Shown here: piece by piece, positions 25,018 to 33,730 of the stretch
Layout of the letters: every line of letters begins with the position of its first letter
Numbering within the stretch: the stretch's first letter is position 1
From: Streptomyces sp. BV286
Lineage (GTDB): Bacteria > Actinomycetota > Actinomycetes > Streptomycetales > Streptomycetaceae
Assembly: GCF_019090165.1 (NCBI RefSeq)
Contig: NZ_JAHRIB010000114.1
Span: forward strand, 1-64,000
Reading direction: 5' to 3'
DNA: 64,000 nt
Position numbers and translations under genes: made by a program
The notes under the pieces: model-generated
What the model saw: only the letters and a program-made list of their open reading frames with translations
Database searches by the model: none
What the model was told of the DNA's origin: nothing

Positions 25018-25253
25018 CGCATCGCTCCTTCTGCCACACCGCTGTCCCATGGGACCCACCCCTGACCGGGTCAGGGCACAGCAGGGTCGTATCCTGCCTC
25101 CCCTTTACGGGGGACAGCGATGGGACGCGGCGGGGGAGCGCGCGGTTCCCTCCGGGGGGAGCGGGTTCGAAATCCGCGGGCCGTCAGTGACTGCTCGCGC
25201 CCCTGCGGCGGAGCCGCACGGCGTCACGGTCCCGCCCCCCTCCTCGGAGTCGA

Positions 25254-25472
25254 TCAGTCGCCGTAGTCGGACATGCCGTCCAGCAGCCGGGCGGAGGCGG
25301 GCGGCACGGTCACACCGTGGATGAGCGACGGGGACACCGGGAGGGCGGCGATCCGGGCGGGAGCCGACCAGTGCGGGGCCATGCGCGCACAGTCCCCCCG
25401 CAGCTCCGCGAGCCCGCCCGCCACGCCTTCGGGACCGAGCGGGGCATCACCATGGATCTTGAGGTTCGTCAT
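25254..25472 (-). CDS. Small protein of unknown function
   Basis: 72 aa, starting MTNLKIHGDAPLGPEG and ending LLDGMSDYGD. No transmembrane segment or Cys motif. Support comes mainly from a minus-10 box TACGGT 6 nt before the ATG (leaderless pattern shared by many genes here), from its position outside other genes, and from coding-like GC at third positions. It is divergent from the PfkB kinase gene. I do not recognise the family. Confidence 0.6.
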   Translation of the reverse strand: MTNLKIHGDAPLGPEGVAGGLAELRGDCARMAPHWSAPARIAALPVSPSLIHGVTVPPASARLLDGMSDYGD

Positions 25473-25478
25473 GACGGC

Positions 25479-25484
25479 ACCGTA
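25479..25484 (-). promoter_or_regulatory. Putative leaderless minus-10 box for the 72-aa gene
   Basis: TACGGT on the minus strand, 6 nt from the ATG at 25472. Confidence 0.45.
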
Positions 25485-25634
25485 TGCACCTCAGGCCCCA
25501 TGAAAAAAGCCCTACTATTGGGTAGTTTTGCCTGCTTCGACGTGACGGACTCCAGGAAGACCCCACCGCCTGCCGGACTCCGACCCGGTAGCGTGAACTG
25601 TCAATCCCCCTCCTCGCAGGAGCGTGTCCTAGCC

Positions 25635-26609
25635 GTGCGTATCGCAGTCTCGGGCTCCATCGCCACCGACCACCTCATGACCTTCCCCGGCCGCTTCGCC
25701 GACCAACTGGTCGCGGATCAGCTGCACACGGTCTCCCTCTCCTTCCTGGTCGACAATCTGGACGTACGCCGGGGCGGCGTGGGTGCGAACATCGCCTTCG
25801 GCATGGGCCAGCTCGGCACCTCGCCGATCCTGGTCGGGGCCGCCGGCTCCGACTTCGACGAGTACCGGGCCTGGCTGGACCGGCACGGCGTCGACACCGC
25901 GTCCGTCCGGATCTCCGAAGTGCTGCACACCGCGCGCTTCGTCTGCACCACGGACGCCGATCACAACCAGATCGGCTCCTTCTACACCGGCGCCATGAGC
26001 GAGGCCCGTCTCATCGAGCTCAAGAAGGTCGCCGACCGGGTGGGCGGACTCGACCTCGTCCTGATCGGTGCGGACGACCCCGAGGGGATGCTCCGGCACA
26101 CCGAGGAGTGCCGGGCCCGCTCGATCCCCTTCGCCGCCGACTTCTCCCAGCAGATCGCCCGCATGGAGTGCGACGAGATCCGCCTCCTCCTCGACGGGGC
26201 GACCTATCTCTTCTCCAACGAGTACGAGAAGGGGCTCATCGAGGCCAAGACCGGCTGGAGCGACGCTGAGATCCTCGCCAAGGTCGGACACCGGGTGACG
26301 ACCCTCGGGGCGCGCGGGGTGCGGATCGAGAGCGTCGGCGCGGACCCGATCGAGGTCGGTGTCGCGGAGGAGACGGCGAAGGTCGACCCGACGGGCGTCG
26401 GCGACGCCTTCCGCGCGGGCTTCCTGTCGGGACTGGCCTGGGGTGTCTCGCACGAGCGAGCCGCGCAGGTCGGCTGCATGCTCGCGACGCTCGTCATCGA
26501 GACCAAGGGCACGCAGGAGTACCAGCTGCGCCGCTCACACTTCCTGGACCGGTTCACGAAGGCGTACGGGCACGACGCCGCCGCGGAGGTTCAGAGGCAC
26601 CTGGCGTAG
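25635..26609 (+). CDS. PfkB-family sugar/nucleoside kinase, AdoK-like
   Basis: 324 aa ribokinase-fold kinase. RGGVGANIAFGMGQLG is the N-terminal substrate signature and DPTGVGDAFRAGF the C-terminal one with the catalytic Asp. Mycobacterium tuberculosis adenosine kinase (Rv2202c) is of this family and sits in the same gene neighbourhood, so adenosine is a plausible substrate; sequence reading alone cannot exclude another sugar. GTG at 25635 (VRIAVSGSIATDHL); AGGAG lies 14 nt upstream, further than usual. TAGCGT at 25589-25594 is a possible minus-10 box. Confidence 0.92.
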   Translation: MRIAVSGSIATDHLMTFPGRFADQLVADQLHTVSLSFLVDNLDVRRGGVGANIAFGMGQLGTSPILVGAAGSDFDEYRAWLDRHGVDTASVRISEVLHTARFVCTTDADHNQIGSFYTGAMSEARLIELKKVADRVGGLDLVLIGADDPEGMLRHTEECRARSIPFAADFSQQIARMECDEIRLLLDGATYLFSNEYEKGLIEAKTGWSDAEILAKVGHRVTTLGARGVRIESVGADPIEVGVAEETAKVDPTGVGDAFRAGFLSGLAWGVSHERAAQVGCMLATLVIETKGTQEYQLRRSHFLDRFTKAYGHDAAAEVQRHLA

Positions 26610-26664
26610 TGCCGGTGCCCTTCTGACGGGTGCGCTTCGGTTCGTCGCCGTCCGAGGGTGCGTG

Positions 26665-26693
26665 GGGGCTGGTCGCGCAGTTCCCCGCGCCCC
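26665..26693 (-). repeat. Dispersed GC-rich intergenic repeat copy (reverse orientation)
   Basis: GGGGCTGGTCGCGCAGTTCC followed by CCGCGCCCC on the plus strand, between convergent genes. Its complement matches the copies at 8528 and 62477. Confidence 0.8.
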
Positions 26694-26710
26694 TTCGGGG
26701 CGGACCGGCG

Positions 26711-28114
26711 CTAGGGGGCCAGGCGGCGGACCACGTACGCCGTTCCGCCCTCCGTCGGTTCCTCGCCCACGTACTCCTGCCCTCGCATCTCGCACCACGC
26801 CGGGATGTCCAGGCGGGCCGCCTCGTCGTCCGAGAGGACGCGGACGGTGCCGCCCACCGGGACGTCGGTGATGACCTTGGCGAGCTCGATCACGGGAATC
26901 GGGCAGCGCTTGCCGAGGGCGTCCACCACCAGCGGGGCCGGGGCGGCGGGGGAGCCGGCCCCGACCGGCGCCACCGCGGCGGCCGCCGGCGCGCCCAGCT
27001 TCTCGCGGACCGCCGCCACCGTACGGGGCAGGACGTCCAGGAATCGGTCGACGTCCTCCTCCGGCGTCCCGAGGGGCAGGGACACCCGTACGTTGCCCTC
27101 GCTGAGCACGCCCATGGCCTTCAGCACATGGCTCGGCGTCAGCGTGCTGCTCGTGCAGGACGATCCGGACGAAACGGAGAACCCTTCACGGTCCAGCTCG
27201 TGCAGCAGTGTCTCTCCGTCGACATAGAGACAGGAGAAGGTGAGGAGATGGGGGAGCCGGCCGGCCGGGTCGCCCACCACCTCCACGTCCGGGACCAGTT
27301 CGGGCACCCGCGAGCGGATCCGGTCCGTCAGCTCCCGCAGCCGGACCGACTCGGCCGCCGCCTCGGCCCGTACGGCGCGCAGCGAGGCCGCCGCGGCGAC
27401 GATGCCCGGAATGTTCTCGAAACCCGGCGAGCGCCCCGACTCCCGCTCGTCGGCGGGACCTTGGGACGCGTACCGCACTCCCTTGCGCACGGCGAGCAGT
27501 CCGACCCCCGCGGGCCCGCCCCACTTGTGGGCGCTGCCCGTCAGCAGTGACCAGCGGCCCTCGACCGGCCCCCAGGCCAGTGACTGCGCCGCGTCCACGA
27601 GCAGCGGTACGCCCGCCGCACGGCACGCCTCGGCGACGGCCGCCACCGGCTGCTCCGTACCCACCTCGTGGTTGGCGGACTGGAGGCAGGCGAGCGCCGT
27701 GTCGGGGCGAAGGGCATCGGCGTACGCGGTGGGGGACACCGCACCCGTACGCAGAACGGGCACTTCGGACACCGTGCCGCCCTCGCGCCGATGGGTCTGA
27801 GCCGAATGGAGCACCGAAGAGTGTTCGACGGCGGACACGATCAGGTGGCGTCCGGCGCGGTGGCGACCCGCGAGCGCGCCGGTGATGCCCAGGTGCACCG
27901 CGCGTGTGCCGGACGAGGTGAACACCAGCTCGTCCGGACGGCAGCCGACCGCCTCTGCGGCGGCCTCACGGGCGGCGTCCAGGAGCAACCGGGCGCGCCT
28001 GCCCTCGCGGTAGAGGCGGGCAGGGTCCGCCCAGCCCTCGTCGAGGGAGGCCTGGAGGGCCTGGCGGGCCACGGGGTGGAGGGGGGCGGACGATGCGGCG
28101 TCGAAGTAGGACAC
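26711..28114 (-). CDS. Cysteine desulfurase fused to a TusA-like sulfur carrier
   Basis: 467 aa. Residues 1 to about 375 are a NifS/IscS-type PLP enzyme: PLP Lys in TGSAHKWGGPAG, Asp/Gln in LLVDAAQSLAW, and a mobile catalytic Cys in SSGSSCTSS. After an Ala/Pro linker (about 378-395) a TusA domain follows with the sulfur-accepting Cys in LGKRCPIPVIELAK. Persulfide could pass within one chain, for example to tRNA or cofactor thiolation; that is inference. It occupies the place of asnB between adoK and ctaC in the Mycobacterium order. ATG at 28114. Confidence 0.93.
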   Translation of the reverse strand: MSYFDAASSAPLHPVARQALQASLDEGWADPARLYREGRRARLLLDAAREAAAEAVGCRPDELVFTSSGTRAVHLGITGALAGRHRAGRHLIVSAVEHSSVLHSAQTHRREGGTVSEVPVLRTGAVSPTAYADALRPDTALACLQSANHEVGTEQPVAAVAEACRAAGVPLLVDAAQSLAWGPVEGRWSLLTGSAHKWGGPAGVGLLAVRKGVRYASQGPADERESGRSPGFENIPGIVAAAASLRAVRAEAAAESVRLRELTDRIRSRVPELVPDVEVVGDPAGRLPHLLTFSCLYVDGETLLHELDREGFSVSSGSSCTSSTLTPSHVLKAMGVLSEGNVRVSLPLGTPEEDVDRFLDVLPRTVAAVREKLGAPAAAAVAPVGAGSPAAPAPLVVDALGKRCPIPVIELAKVITDVPVGGTVRVLSDDEAARLDIPAWCEMRGQEYVGEEPTEGGTAYVVRRLAP

Positions 28115-28193
28115 GGGGCCACGCTAACGCTCCCCGCGGGGTGGGGTGCCGGGGGCCGCTCGCGCAGGGGGACGGGGCGAAGCCCTTCCCCGA

Positions 28194-28216
28194 GGGGCGC
28201 GGGGAACTGCGCGACC
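28194..28216 (+). repeat. Dispersed GC-rich intergenic repeat copy
   Basis: GGGGCGCGGGGAACTGCGCG plus ACC, identical core to the copies at 8528 and 62477. Confidence 0.8.
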
Positions 28217-28412
28217 GGCCACGCCGCACCCGCACCCGCACCCGCACCCGCGGACGCACCGCACCGACCGAGCTCCCGGCACCCCGCCCCACCCGGAGGG
28301 GCACGCACTCGAACGCCCCGTCACATGCCTCGCAGAGCCCCGCGTTCCACCCCTTCGGGGTGAGCGGCGGCGCGTTGGGGACCCTCCCCGCGCGACCCCA
28401 AAAAGCGTCCAG

Positions 28413-28418
28413 TAGGGT
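28413..28418 (+). promoter_or_regulatory. Putative minus-10 box of the ctaCDF operon
   Basis: TAGGGT in a locally AT-richer stretch, giving a leader of about 100 nt. No clear minus-35. Confidence 0.4.
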
Positions 28419-28522
28419 TTGGTCCGCATAAACATCCAAACCCCTGCCCGACGCAGGGCGGCGACCGACCGGCGAGAAGGCCGCAGCCGACCGCGCGGGC
28501 GAGACTCTCGGGAAGGCGCTAC

Positions 28523-29515
28523 GTGAGTCCCTACGGCTCCGACCTCCCCCACGCCCCAGGGGGCGCGGGCGGTACCCCCATGCCGCGGCGCCCGATGCGG
28601 CGGAAGCTGCTGCAGGCACTGACTGCGGGCCTGGTCCTGGCGACCGCGACCGGTTGCACATACAAGGACTTTCCCCGCCTTGGTATGCCCACCCCGACCA
28701 CGGAAGAGGCTCCTCGGATCCTCTCCCTGTGGCAGGGCTCGTGGGCCGCAGCGCTCGCCACGGGCGTGCTGGTCTGGGGCCTGATCCTGTGGAGCGCGTT
28801 CTTCCACCGGCGCAGCCGCACCAAGGTCGAAGTTCCCCCGCAGACCCGGTACAACATGCCCATCGAGGCGCTGTACACGGTGGTCCCCCTCATCATCGTC
28901 TCGGTGCTGTTCTACTTCACGGCCCGCGACGAGTCGAAGCTCCTCAGTCTCGACAAGAAGCCCGATGTGACGGTCAACGTCGTCGGCTTCCAGTGGAGCT
29001 GGGGCTTCAACTACATCGAGAACGTCGACGGCTCGACCGGTGACGCGAAGACCGACAAGAACCTGGACGCGATTCCGGATCGGTTCAAGAAGGACTTCCC
29101 GGCCGGCGCCGGTGGTGTCTACGACGTCGGTACACCCGGCACGGAGAACCCGCAGACGCACAACCCCGGTCCGACCCTCTGGCTCCCCAAGGGCAAGACG
29201 GTCCGCTTCGTCCTCACTTCGCGTGACGTCATCCACTCCTTCTGGGTGGTGCCGTTCCTCATGAAGCAGGACGTCATCCCGGGGCACACCAACTCCTTCC
29301 AGGTGACCCCCAACAAGGAGGGCACCTTCCTGGGCAAGTGCGCCGAACTCTGCGGCGTGGACCACTCCCGGATGCTCTTCAACGTGAAGGTCGTCTCTCC
29401 CGAGCGCTACGAGGCCCACCTCAAGGAGCTCGCCGAGAAGGGCCAGACCGGTTACGTCCCGGCCGGCATCGAGCAGACGGACCACGAGAAGGAACGGGAG
29501 ACGAACGTACTGTGA
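28523..29515 (+). CDS. ctaC: Cytochrome c oxidase subunit II (aa3 type)
   Basis: 330 aa. The leader contains a lipobox-like LATATGC, so the mature protein is probably lipid-anchored. Two membrane helices (about 65-90 and 112-132) precede the extracytoplasmic cupredoxin domain. The CuA site is intact: CAELCGVDHSRM supplies two Cys, His and Met, with an upstream His in RDVIHSFWV. GTG start at 28523 with GGAAGG 6 nt upstream. Its stop overlaps the ctaD GTG, so the genes are coupled. It takes electrons from the bcc complex within the actinobacterial supercomplex. Confidence 0.96.
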   Translation: MSPYGSDLPHAPGGAGGTPMPRRPMRRKLLQALTAGLVLATATGCTYKDFPRLGMPTPTTEEAPRILSLWQGSWAAALATGVLVWGLILWSAFFHRRSRTKVEVPPQTRYNMPIEALYTVVPLIIVSVLFYFTARDESKLLSLDKKPDVTVNVVGFQWSWGFNYIENVDGSTGDAKTDKNLDAIPDRFKKDFPAGAGGVYDVGTPGTENPQTHNPGPTLWLPKGKTVRFVLTSRDVIHSFWVVPFLMKQDVIPGHTNSFQVTPNKEGTFLGKCAELCGVDHSRMLFNVKVVSPERYEAHLKELAEKGQTGYVPAGIEQTDHEKERETNVL

Positions 29516-31245
29516 GCATCCTCAACGAACCTCAGGGTGCCGCCGAGACCGAGCACTATCAGAACGAGGTGCCGGTCCGGCGTAAGCAGCCGGGCAACGT
29601 CGTGGTCAAGTGGCTCACCACCACGGACCACAAGACGATCGGCACGTTGTACCTGGTCACGTCGTTCGCGTTCTTCTGCATCGGCGGCGTGATGGCGCTG
29701 TTCATGCGCGCCGAACTGGCCCGTCCCGGCACGCAGATCATGTCGAACGAGCAGTTCAACCAGGCGTTCACGATGCACGGCACGATCATGCTGCTGATGT
29801 TCGCGACGCCGCTGTTCGCGGGCTTCACGAACTGGATCATGCCGCTGCAGATCGGTGCCCCCGATGTGGCGTTCCCGCGGCTGAACATGTTCGCCTACTG
29901 GCTGTACCTGTTCGGCTCGCTCATCGCGGTCGGTGGCTTCCTCACCCCGCAGGGCGCGGCCGACTTCGGCTGGTTCGCCTACTCCCCGCTGTCCGACGCG
30001 GTCCGCTCGCCGGGCATCGGCGCCGACATGTGGATCATGGGTCTGGCGTTCTCCGGCTTCGGCACCATCCTGGGCGCGGTCAACTTCATCACCACCATCA
30101 TCTGCATGCGCGCCCCCGGCATGACGATGTTCCGCATGCCGATCTTCGTGTGGAACGTGCTGCTGACCGCGGTCCTGGTCCTGCTCGCCTTCCCCGTGCT
30201 CGCCGCCGCGCTGTTCGCGCTGGAGGCGGATCGGAAGTTCGGCGCACACATCTTCGATGCCGCGAACGGTGGTGCCCTGCTGTGGCAGCACCTGTTCTGG
30301 TTCTTCGGGCATCCAGAGGTGTACATCATCGCGCTGCCGTTCTTCGGCATCATCAGTGAGGTCATCCCGGTCTTCTCCCGCAAGCCGATGTTCGGCTACA
30401 TGGGCCTGATCGGCGCGACCATCGCCATCGCCGGCCTGTCGGTGACGGTGTGGGCCCACCACATGTACGTCACCGGCGGAGTCCTCCTGCCGTTCTTCTC
30501 CTTCATGACGTTCCTCATCGCCGTGCCAACAGGCGTGAAGTTCTTCAACTGGATCGGCACCATGTGGAAGGGGTCACTGAGTTTCGAGACCCCGATGCTG
30601 TGGGCCACCGGCTTCCTGATCACCTTCACCTTCGGTGGTCTGACCGGTGTCATCCTGGCCTCGCCGCCGATGGACTTCCACGTCTCGGACTCCTACTTCG
30701 TGGTGGCGCACTTCCACTACGTGGTGTTCGGCACGGTCGTGTTCGCGATGTTCTCCGGCTTCCATTTCTGGTGGCCGAAGTTCACCGGCAAGATGCTCGA
30801 CGAACGCCTCGGCAAGATCACCTTCTGGACCCTGTTCATCGGCTTCCACGGCACCTTCCTCGTCCAGCACTGGCTGGGCGCCGAGGGCATGCCGCGCCGG
30901 TACGCGGACTACCTGGCGGCCGACGGCTTCACCGCGCTGAACACGATCTCGACGATCAGTTCGTTCGTGCTCGGCCTGTCGATCCTGCCCTTCTTCTACA
31001 ACGTGTGGAAGACGGCCAAGTACGGCAAGAAGGTCGAGGTCGACGACCCGTGGGGTTACGGCCGTTCGCTGGAGTGGGCCACGTCCTGCCCGCCGCCGCG
31101 GCACAACTTCCTCACGCTGCCGCGGATCCGTTCCGAATCCCCGGCCTTCGACCTGCACCACCCGGAGATCGCCGCTCTCGACCAGCTCGAGAACGCCGGT
31201 CACGGTGAGAAGGCCCTCGCTGGTGGAAAGGAGGCCGGCAAGTGA
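29512..31245 (+). CDS. ctaD: Cytochrome c oxidase subunit I (aa3 type)
   Basis: 577 aa, about 12 membrane helices, catalytic subunit. Heme a ligand His in FTMHGTIMLL; CuB ligands and cross-linked Tyr in FFGHPEVYI and WAHHMYV; the paired His for hemes a3 and a in VVAHFHYVVFG. All are intact, so this is an active heme-copper oxidase. GTG at 29512 overlaps the ctaC stop; its own stop overlaps the ctaF start. A short Lys/Glu-rich C-terminal tail follows the last helix. Confidence 0.97.
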   Translation: MSILNEPQGAAETEHYQNEVPVRRKQPGNVVVKWLTTTDHKTIGTLYLVTSFAFFCIGGVMALFMRAELARPGTQIMSNEQFNQAFTMHGTIMLLMFATPLFAGFTNWIMPLQIGAPDVAFPRLNMFAYWLYLFGSLIAVGGFLTPQGAADFGWFAYSPLSDAVRSPGIGADMWIMGLAFSGFGTILGAVNFITTIICMRAPGMTMFRMPIFVWNVLLTAVLVLLAFPVLAAALFALEADRKFGAHIFDAANGGALLWQHLFWFFGHPEVYIIALPFFGIISEVIPVFSRKPMFGYMGLIGATIAIAGLSVTVWAHHMYVTGGVLLPFFSFMTFLIAVPTGVKFFNWIGTMWKGSLSFETPMLWATGFLITFTFGGLTGVILASPPMDFHVSDSYFVVAHFHYVVFGTVVFAMFSGFHFWWPKFTGKMLDERLGKITFWTLFIGFHGTFLVQHWLGAEGMPRRYADYLAADGFTALNTISTISSFVLGLSILPFFYNVWKTAKYGKKVEVDDPWGYGRSLEWATSCPPPRHNFLTLPRIRSESPAFDLHHPEIAALDQLENAGHGEKALAGGKEAGK

Positions 31246-31640
31246 AGGTCCAGGGCAAGATGTTCATCTGGCTCGCCGTCTTCATCCTCGTCATGGCGAT
31301 CGTCTATGGCGTGTGGTCGAAGGAGCCGGCCGGCACCACGGCGCTCTTCCTGGGCTTCGGCCTGAGCGTCATGATCGGCTACTACCTGTGGTTCACCGCC
31401 CGGCGGGTCGACACGGGCGCACAGGACAACAAGGAGGCCGACGTCGCGGACGACGCCGGTGAGGTCGGTTTCTTCAGCCCGCACAGCTGGCAGCCGCTCT
31501 CCCTCGGCATCGGTGGCGCGCTCGCCTTCATGGGCGTCGTCTTCGGCTGGTGGCTGCTCTACTTCTCGGCCCCGATCATCATGATCGGCCTGTGGGGCTG
31601 GGTCTTCGAGTACTACCGCGGAGAAAGCCAGAACCAGTAG
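31242..31640 (+). CDS. ctaF: Cytochrome c oxidase subunit IV (actinobacterial)
   Basis: 132 aa with four hydrophobic helices in two pairs (about 6-24, 33-51, 86-103, 106-124) separated by an acidic loop. This is the small actinobacteria-specific fourth subunit of aa3 oxidase. The GTG overlaps the ctaD stop as GTGA. It ends the ctaC-D-F operon and is followed by a strong terminator. Confidence 0.93.
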   Translation: MKVQGKMFIWLAVFILVMAIVYGVWSKEPAGTTALFLGFGLSVMIGYYLWFTARRVDTGAQDNKEADVADDAGEVGFFSPHSWQPLSLGIGGALAFMGVVFGWWLLYFSAPIIMIGLWGWVFEYYRGESQNQ

Positions 31641-31655
31641 CACGCGCTGAGCGAA

Positions 31656-31692
31656 GGAAGCCCGGACACTCCGTCAGGAGGTCCGGGCTTCC
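31656..31692 (+). terminator. Terminator of the ctaCDF operon
   Basis: GGAAGCCCGGAC (31656-31667) pairs with GTCCGGGCTTCC (31681-31692); inside, CTCC-GTCA-GGAG extends the stem past a bulged A. TCTTTT follows. Confidence 0.93.
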
Positions 31693-31757
31693 CTCTTTTG
31701 CCACGCTTTCCGTCCCCCGCACGGCCCACTCGGCGCGCCGCGACCGACAGCCGTTCC

Positions 31758-31763
31758 TACGTT
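31758..31763 (+). promoter_or_regulatory. Putative leaderless minus-10 box for the L,D-transpeptidase gene
   Basis: TACGTT ends 6 nt before the ATG at 31770; the GAGG between them is too close to act as an SD. Confidence 0.5.
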
Positions 31764-31769
31764 GAGGAC

Positions 31770-33068
31770 ATGAGCCACTCAGCTTCCTCCAGGGGCGCCG
31801 ACACAGGTGCGGCGCGCCCGCGGAACCGTACCGCCGTCAGCTGCACGGCACTGATGGCCGCCATAGCCGTGGGCACCACGGCCTGCGGCTCCGACGGCCA
31901 CCCGCTCTCCGCCAAGCCGTACGACGCGGCCGAGGACGTCTCCTTCAGCGCCGCCGTGAGCGACGGCAAGAAGGCGGACCCGGACAAGCCCCTGGAGATC
32001 ACCGCCCAGGACTCCGACGGACGCATCACCGACGTCACGGCCACGGACGCCGCAGGGCGGTACGTGGCGGGCGAACTGTCGGCCGACGGAGGCCGCTGGC
32101 ACAGCACCTCACCGCTCGCCGCAGGAGCCCACTACACGGTGCGCGTGAGCACCGAGGACGAGGACGGCGCGCCGGGACGCAAGGTCGTCGGCTTCGACAC
32201 CAGCACCCCCAGAACCAAGAAGCGGCTGAACGTGACGTTCGGGCCCGAGAAGGGCACGTACGGCGTCGGCCAGCCCGTCACCGCCGAACTCAGCGTCCCG
32301 GTCAAGGACAAGGCCGCGAGGGCCGTCGTCGAACGGGCCCTCAAGGTCCGCTCGCAGCCCGCGGTCCAGGGCGCCTGGCACTGGGTGGACGACAAGAAGC
32401 TGCACTACCGCCCCAAGGAGTACTGGCCCAGCAACGCCACCGTCCGGGCGTCCAGCAACCTCTCGGGCATCAAGGTCGCCGAGCGGCTCTGGGGCGGCGA
32501 GGTCAAGCCGCTGACGCTCACCACGGGCGACCGCATCGAGGCCGTGACGGACGCCGCGTCGCATTCGATGACGGTCTACCGGAACGGTGAGGCGATCAAG
32601 ACGATCCCCGTCACCACCGGCAAACCGGGCTTCGACACCCGCAACGGTGTCAAGGTCGTGCTGGGCAAGGAGTACTTCGTACGGATGCGCGGCACCAGCA
32701 TCGGCATCGCCGAGGGCAGCGCGGAGTCCTACGACCTGCCCGTCTACTACGCCACCAGGGTCACCTGGAGCGGCGAGTACGTGCACGCCGCGCCCTGGTC
32801 CACCGGCTCCCAGGGGGCGGCCAACGTCAGCCACGGCTGCACCGGCATGAGCATGGCCAACGCCGAGTGGTTCTTCGAGACCGTCCGTGCCGGAGACATC
32901 GTCAAGGTCGTGAACTCGTACGGCAACACGATGGACGCGTTCGGCAACGGCTTCGGTGACTGGAACCTGACCTGGAAGAAATGGCGCAAGGGCAGTGCCC
33001 TGGTGGCGGACACCGTGGAGGGCCCGGCCCCCGAGGACCGCCTGCGCCTGAACCCCGAGCCCGCGTAG
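31770..33068 (+). CDS. L,D-transpeptidase lipoprotein (Ig-like plus YkuD)
   Basis: 432 aa. N-terminal signal with lipobox-like GTTAC (Cys about 30). Two Ig-like domains (about 50-150 and 150-245) precede the YkuD catalytic domain (about 250-375) with VHAAPWSTG and SHGCTGMS, the His and Cys of the active site, as in mycobacterial LdtMt2. A C-terminal Trp-rich segment (GDWNLTWKKWRKG) follows. It makes 3-3 cross-links in peptidoglycan outside the cell. It lies between the two halves of the cta gene set but has its own promoter, so it is not part of the respiratory operon. Confidence 0.93.
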   Translation: MSHSASSRGADTGAARPRNRTAVSCTALMAAIAVGTTACGSDGHPLSAKPYDAAEDVSFSAAVSDGKKADPDKPLEITAQDSDGRITDVTATDAAGRYVAGELSADGGRWHSTSPLAAGAHYTVRVSTEDEDGAPGRKVVGFDTSTPRTKKRLNVTFGPEKGTYGVGQPVTAELSVPVKDKAARAVVERALKVRSQPAVQGAWHWVDDKKLHYRPKEYWPSNATVRASSNLSGIKVAERLWGGEVKPLTLTTGDRIEAVTDAASHSMTVYRNGEAIKTIPVTTGKPGFDTRNGVKVVLGKEYFVRMRGTSIGIAEGSAESYDLPVYYATRVTWSGEYVHAAPWSTGSQGAANVSHGCTGMSMANAEWFFETVRAGDIVKVVNSYGNTMDAFGNGFGDWNLTWKKWRKGSALVADTVEGPAPEDRLRLNPEPA

Positions 33069-33082
33069 CAGGGCCCCCGCAA

Positions 33083-33105
33083 GGGGCGCGGGGAACTGCG
33101 CGGCC
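33083..33105 (+). repeat. Dispersed GC-rich intergenic repeat copy
   Basis: GGGGCGCGGGGAACTGCGCG plus GCC, between the convergent L,D-transpeptidase and receiver genes. Confidence 0.75.
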
Positions 33106-33150
33106 GGCCGCGACGGACCCGAGCCCGCCCACGGCAGGCGTCGCACGACG

Positions 33151-33552
33151 CTAGGCGCTCAGTGCCCGCTTACCGCGCAGCAGTCCCGCCAGGGCCGAGG
33201 CGAACTCCACAGGATCCACCGGCAGGGTCACCGCGGCCTCGGCCCGGCTCCACGTGGCCAGCCATGCGTCCTGCGGCCGTCCGATCAGCAGCAGCACCGG
33301 CGGGCAGTTGAAGATCTCGTCCTTGATCTGCCGGCAGATCCCCATCCCGCCCGCAGGAACCGCCTCGCCGTCCAGCACGCACACGTCGATGCCGCCGCGG
33401 TCGAGCTCCTTGATGACCGCGGCAGGGGTGGCGCACTCGATGAACTCGACCTGGGGAACGTCCGTCGCGGGCCTGCGGCCCGTCGCGAGCCGCACCTGTT
33501 CGCGGGTGTTGGAGTCGTCGCTGTAGACCAGCACCGTTGCGGTCGGCTGCAT
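33151..33552 (-). CDS. Stand-alone receiver-like protein with incomplete active site
   Basis: 133 aa, a single CheY-like fold without output domain. YSDDSNTR supplies the acidic pair and VCVLDGEAVPAGG the phospho-acceptor Asp (about residue 59). The conserved Thr/Ser position reads LLLIGRP and the conserved Lys position reads VTLPVDP, so both key residues appear lost. It may be a pseudo-receiver working by binding a partner. GGAGG is 4 nt before the ATG. It is divergent from ctaE, sharing a region with a 21-bp palindrome. Partner unknown. Confidence 0.82.
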   Translation of the reverse strand: MQPTATVLVYSDDSNTREQVRLATGRRPATDVPQVEFIECATPAAVIKELDRGGIDVCVLDGEAVPAGGMGICRQIKDEIFNCPPVLLLIGRPQDAWLATWSRAEAAVTLPVDPVEFASALAGLLRGKRALSA

Positions 33553-33730
33553 TCTTCCTCCGGGACGTCAGCGTCGTAGAGACAGATCACGGACAGGGTC
33601 CGATGCGCGGATGCTACTCCCTCGACCACGTGGTCAACACCGGTTCGGACAGGGCTTCGATGGGCCATACGGGCTGGACACACCCCACAGACACCCCGAA
33701 CGGCACCCCCGGGAGTGAGGGCGGGATAAG

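Larger units (their letters stand above)
28115..28522. other. Divergent region upstream of ctaC
   Basis: 408 bases. It contains a dispersed-repeat copy (28194-28216), four tandem CGCACC hexamers (28225-28248) and a minus-10-like TAGGGT (28413-28418) about 105 nt before the ctaC start. No gene is supported. Confidence 0.6.

Noticed and set aside
25161..25178. T-arm-like sequence GCGGGTTCGAAATCCGC resembling a tRNA 3' half
   Set aside because: The 5-bp stem and TTCGAAA loop fit a T-arm, but the 3' GGGCCGT has no matching acceptor 5' strand about 60-75 nt upstream, and no D-arm or anticodon arm is visible.
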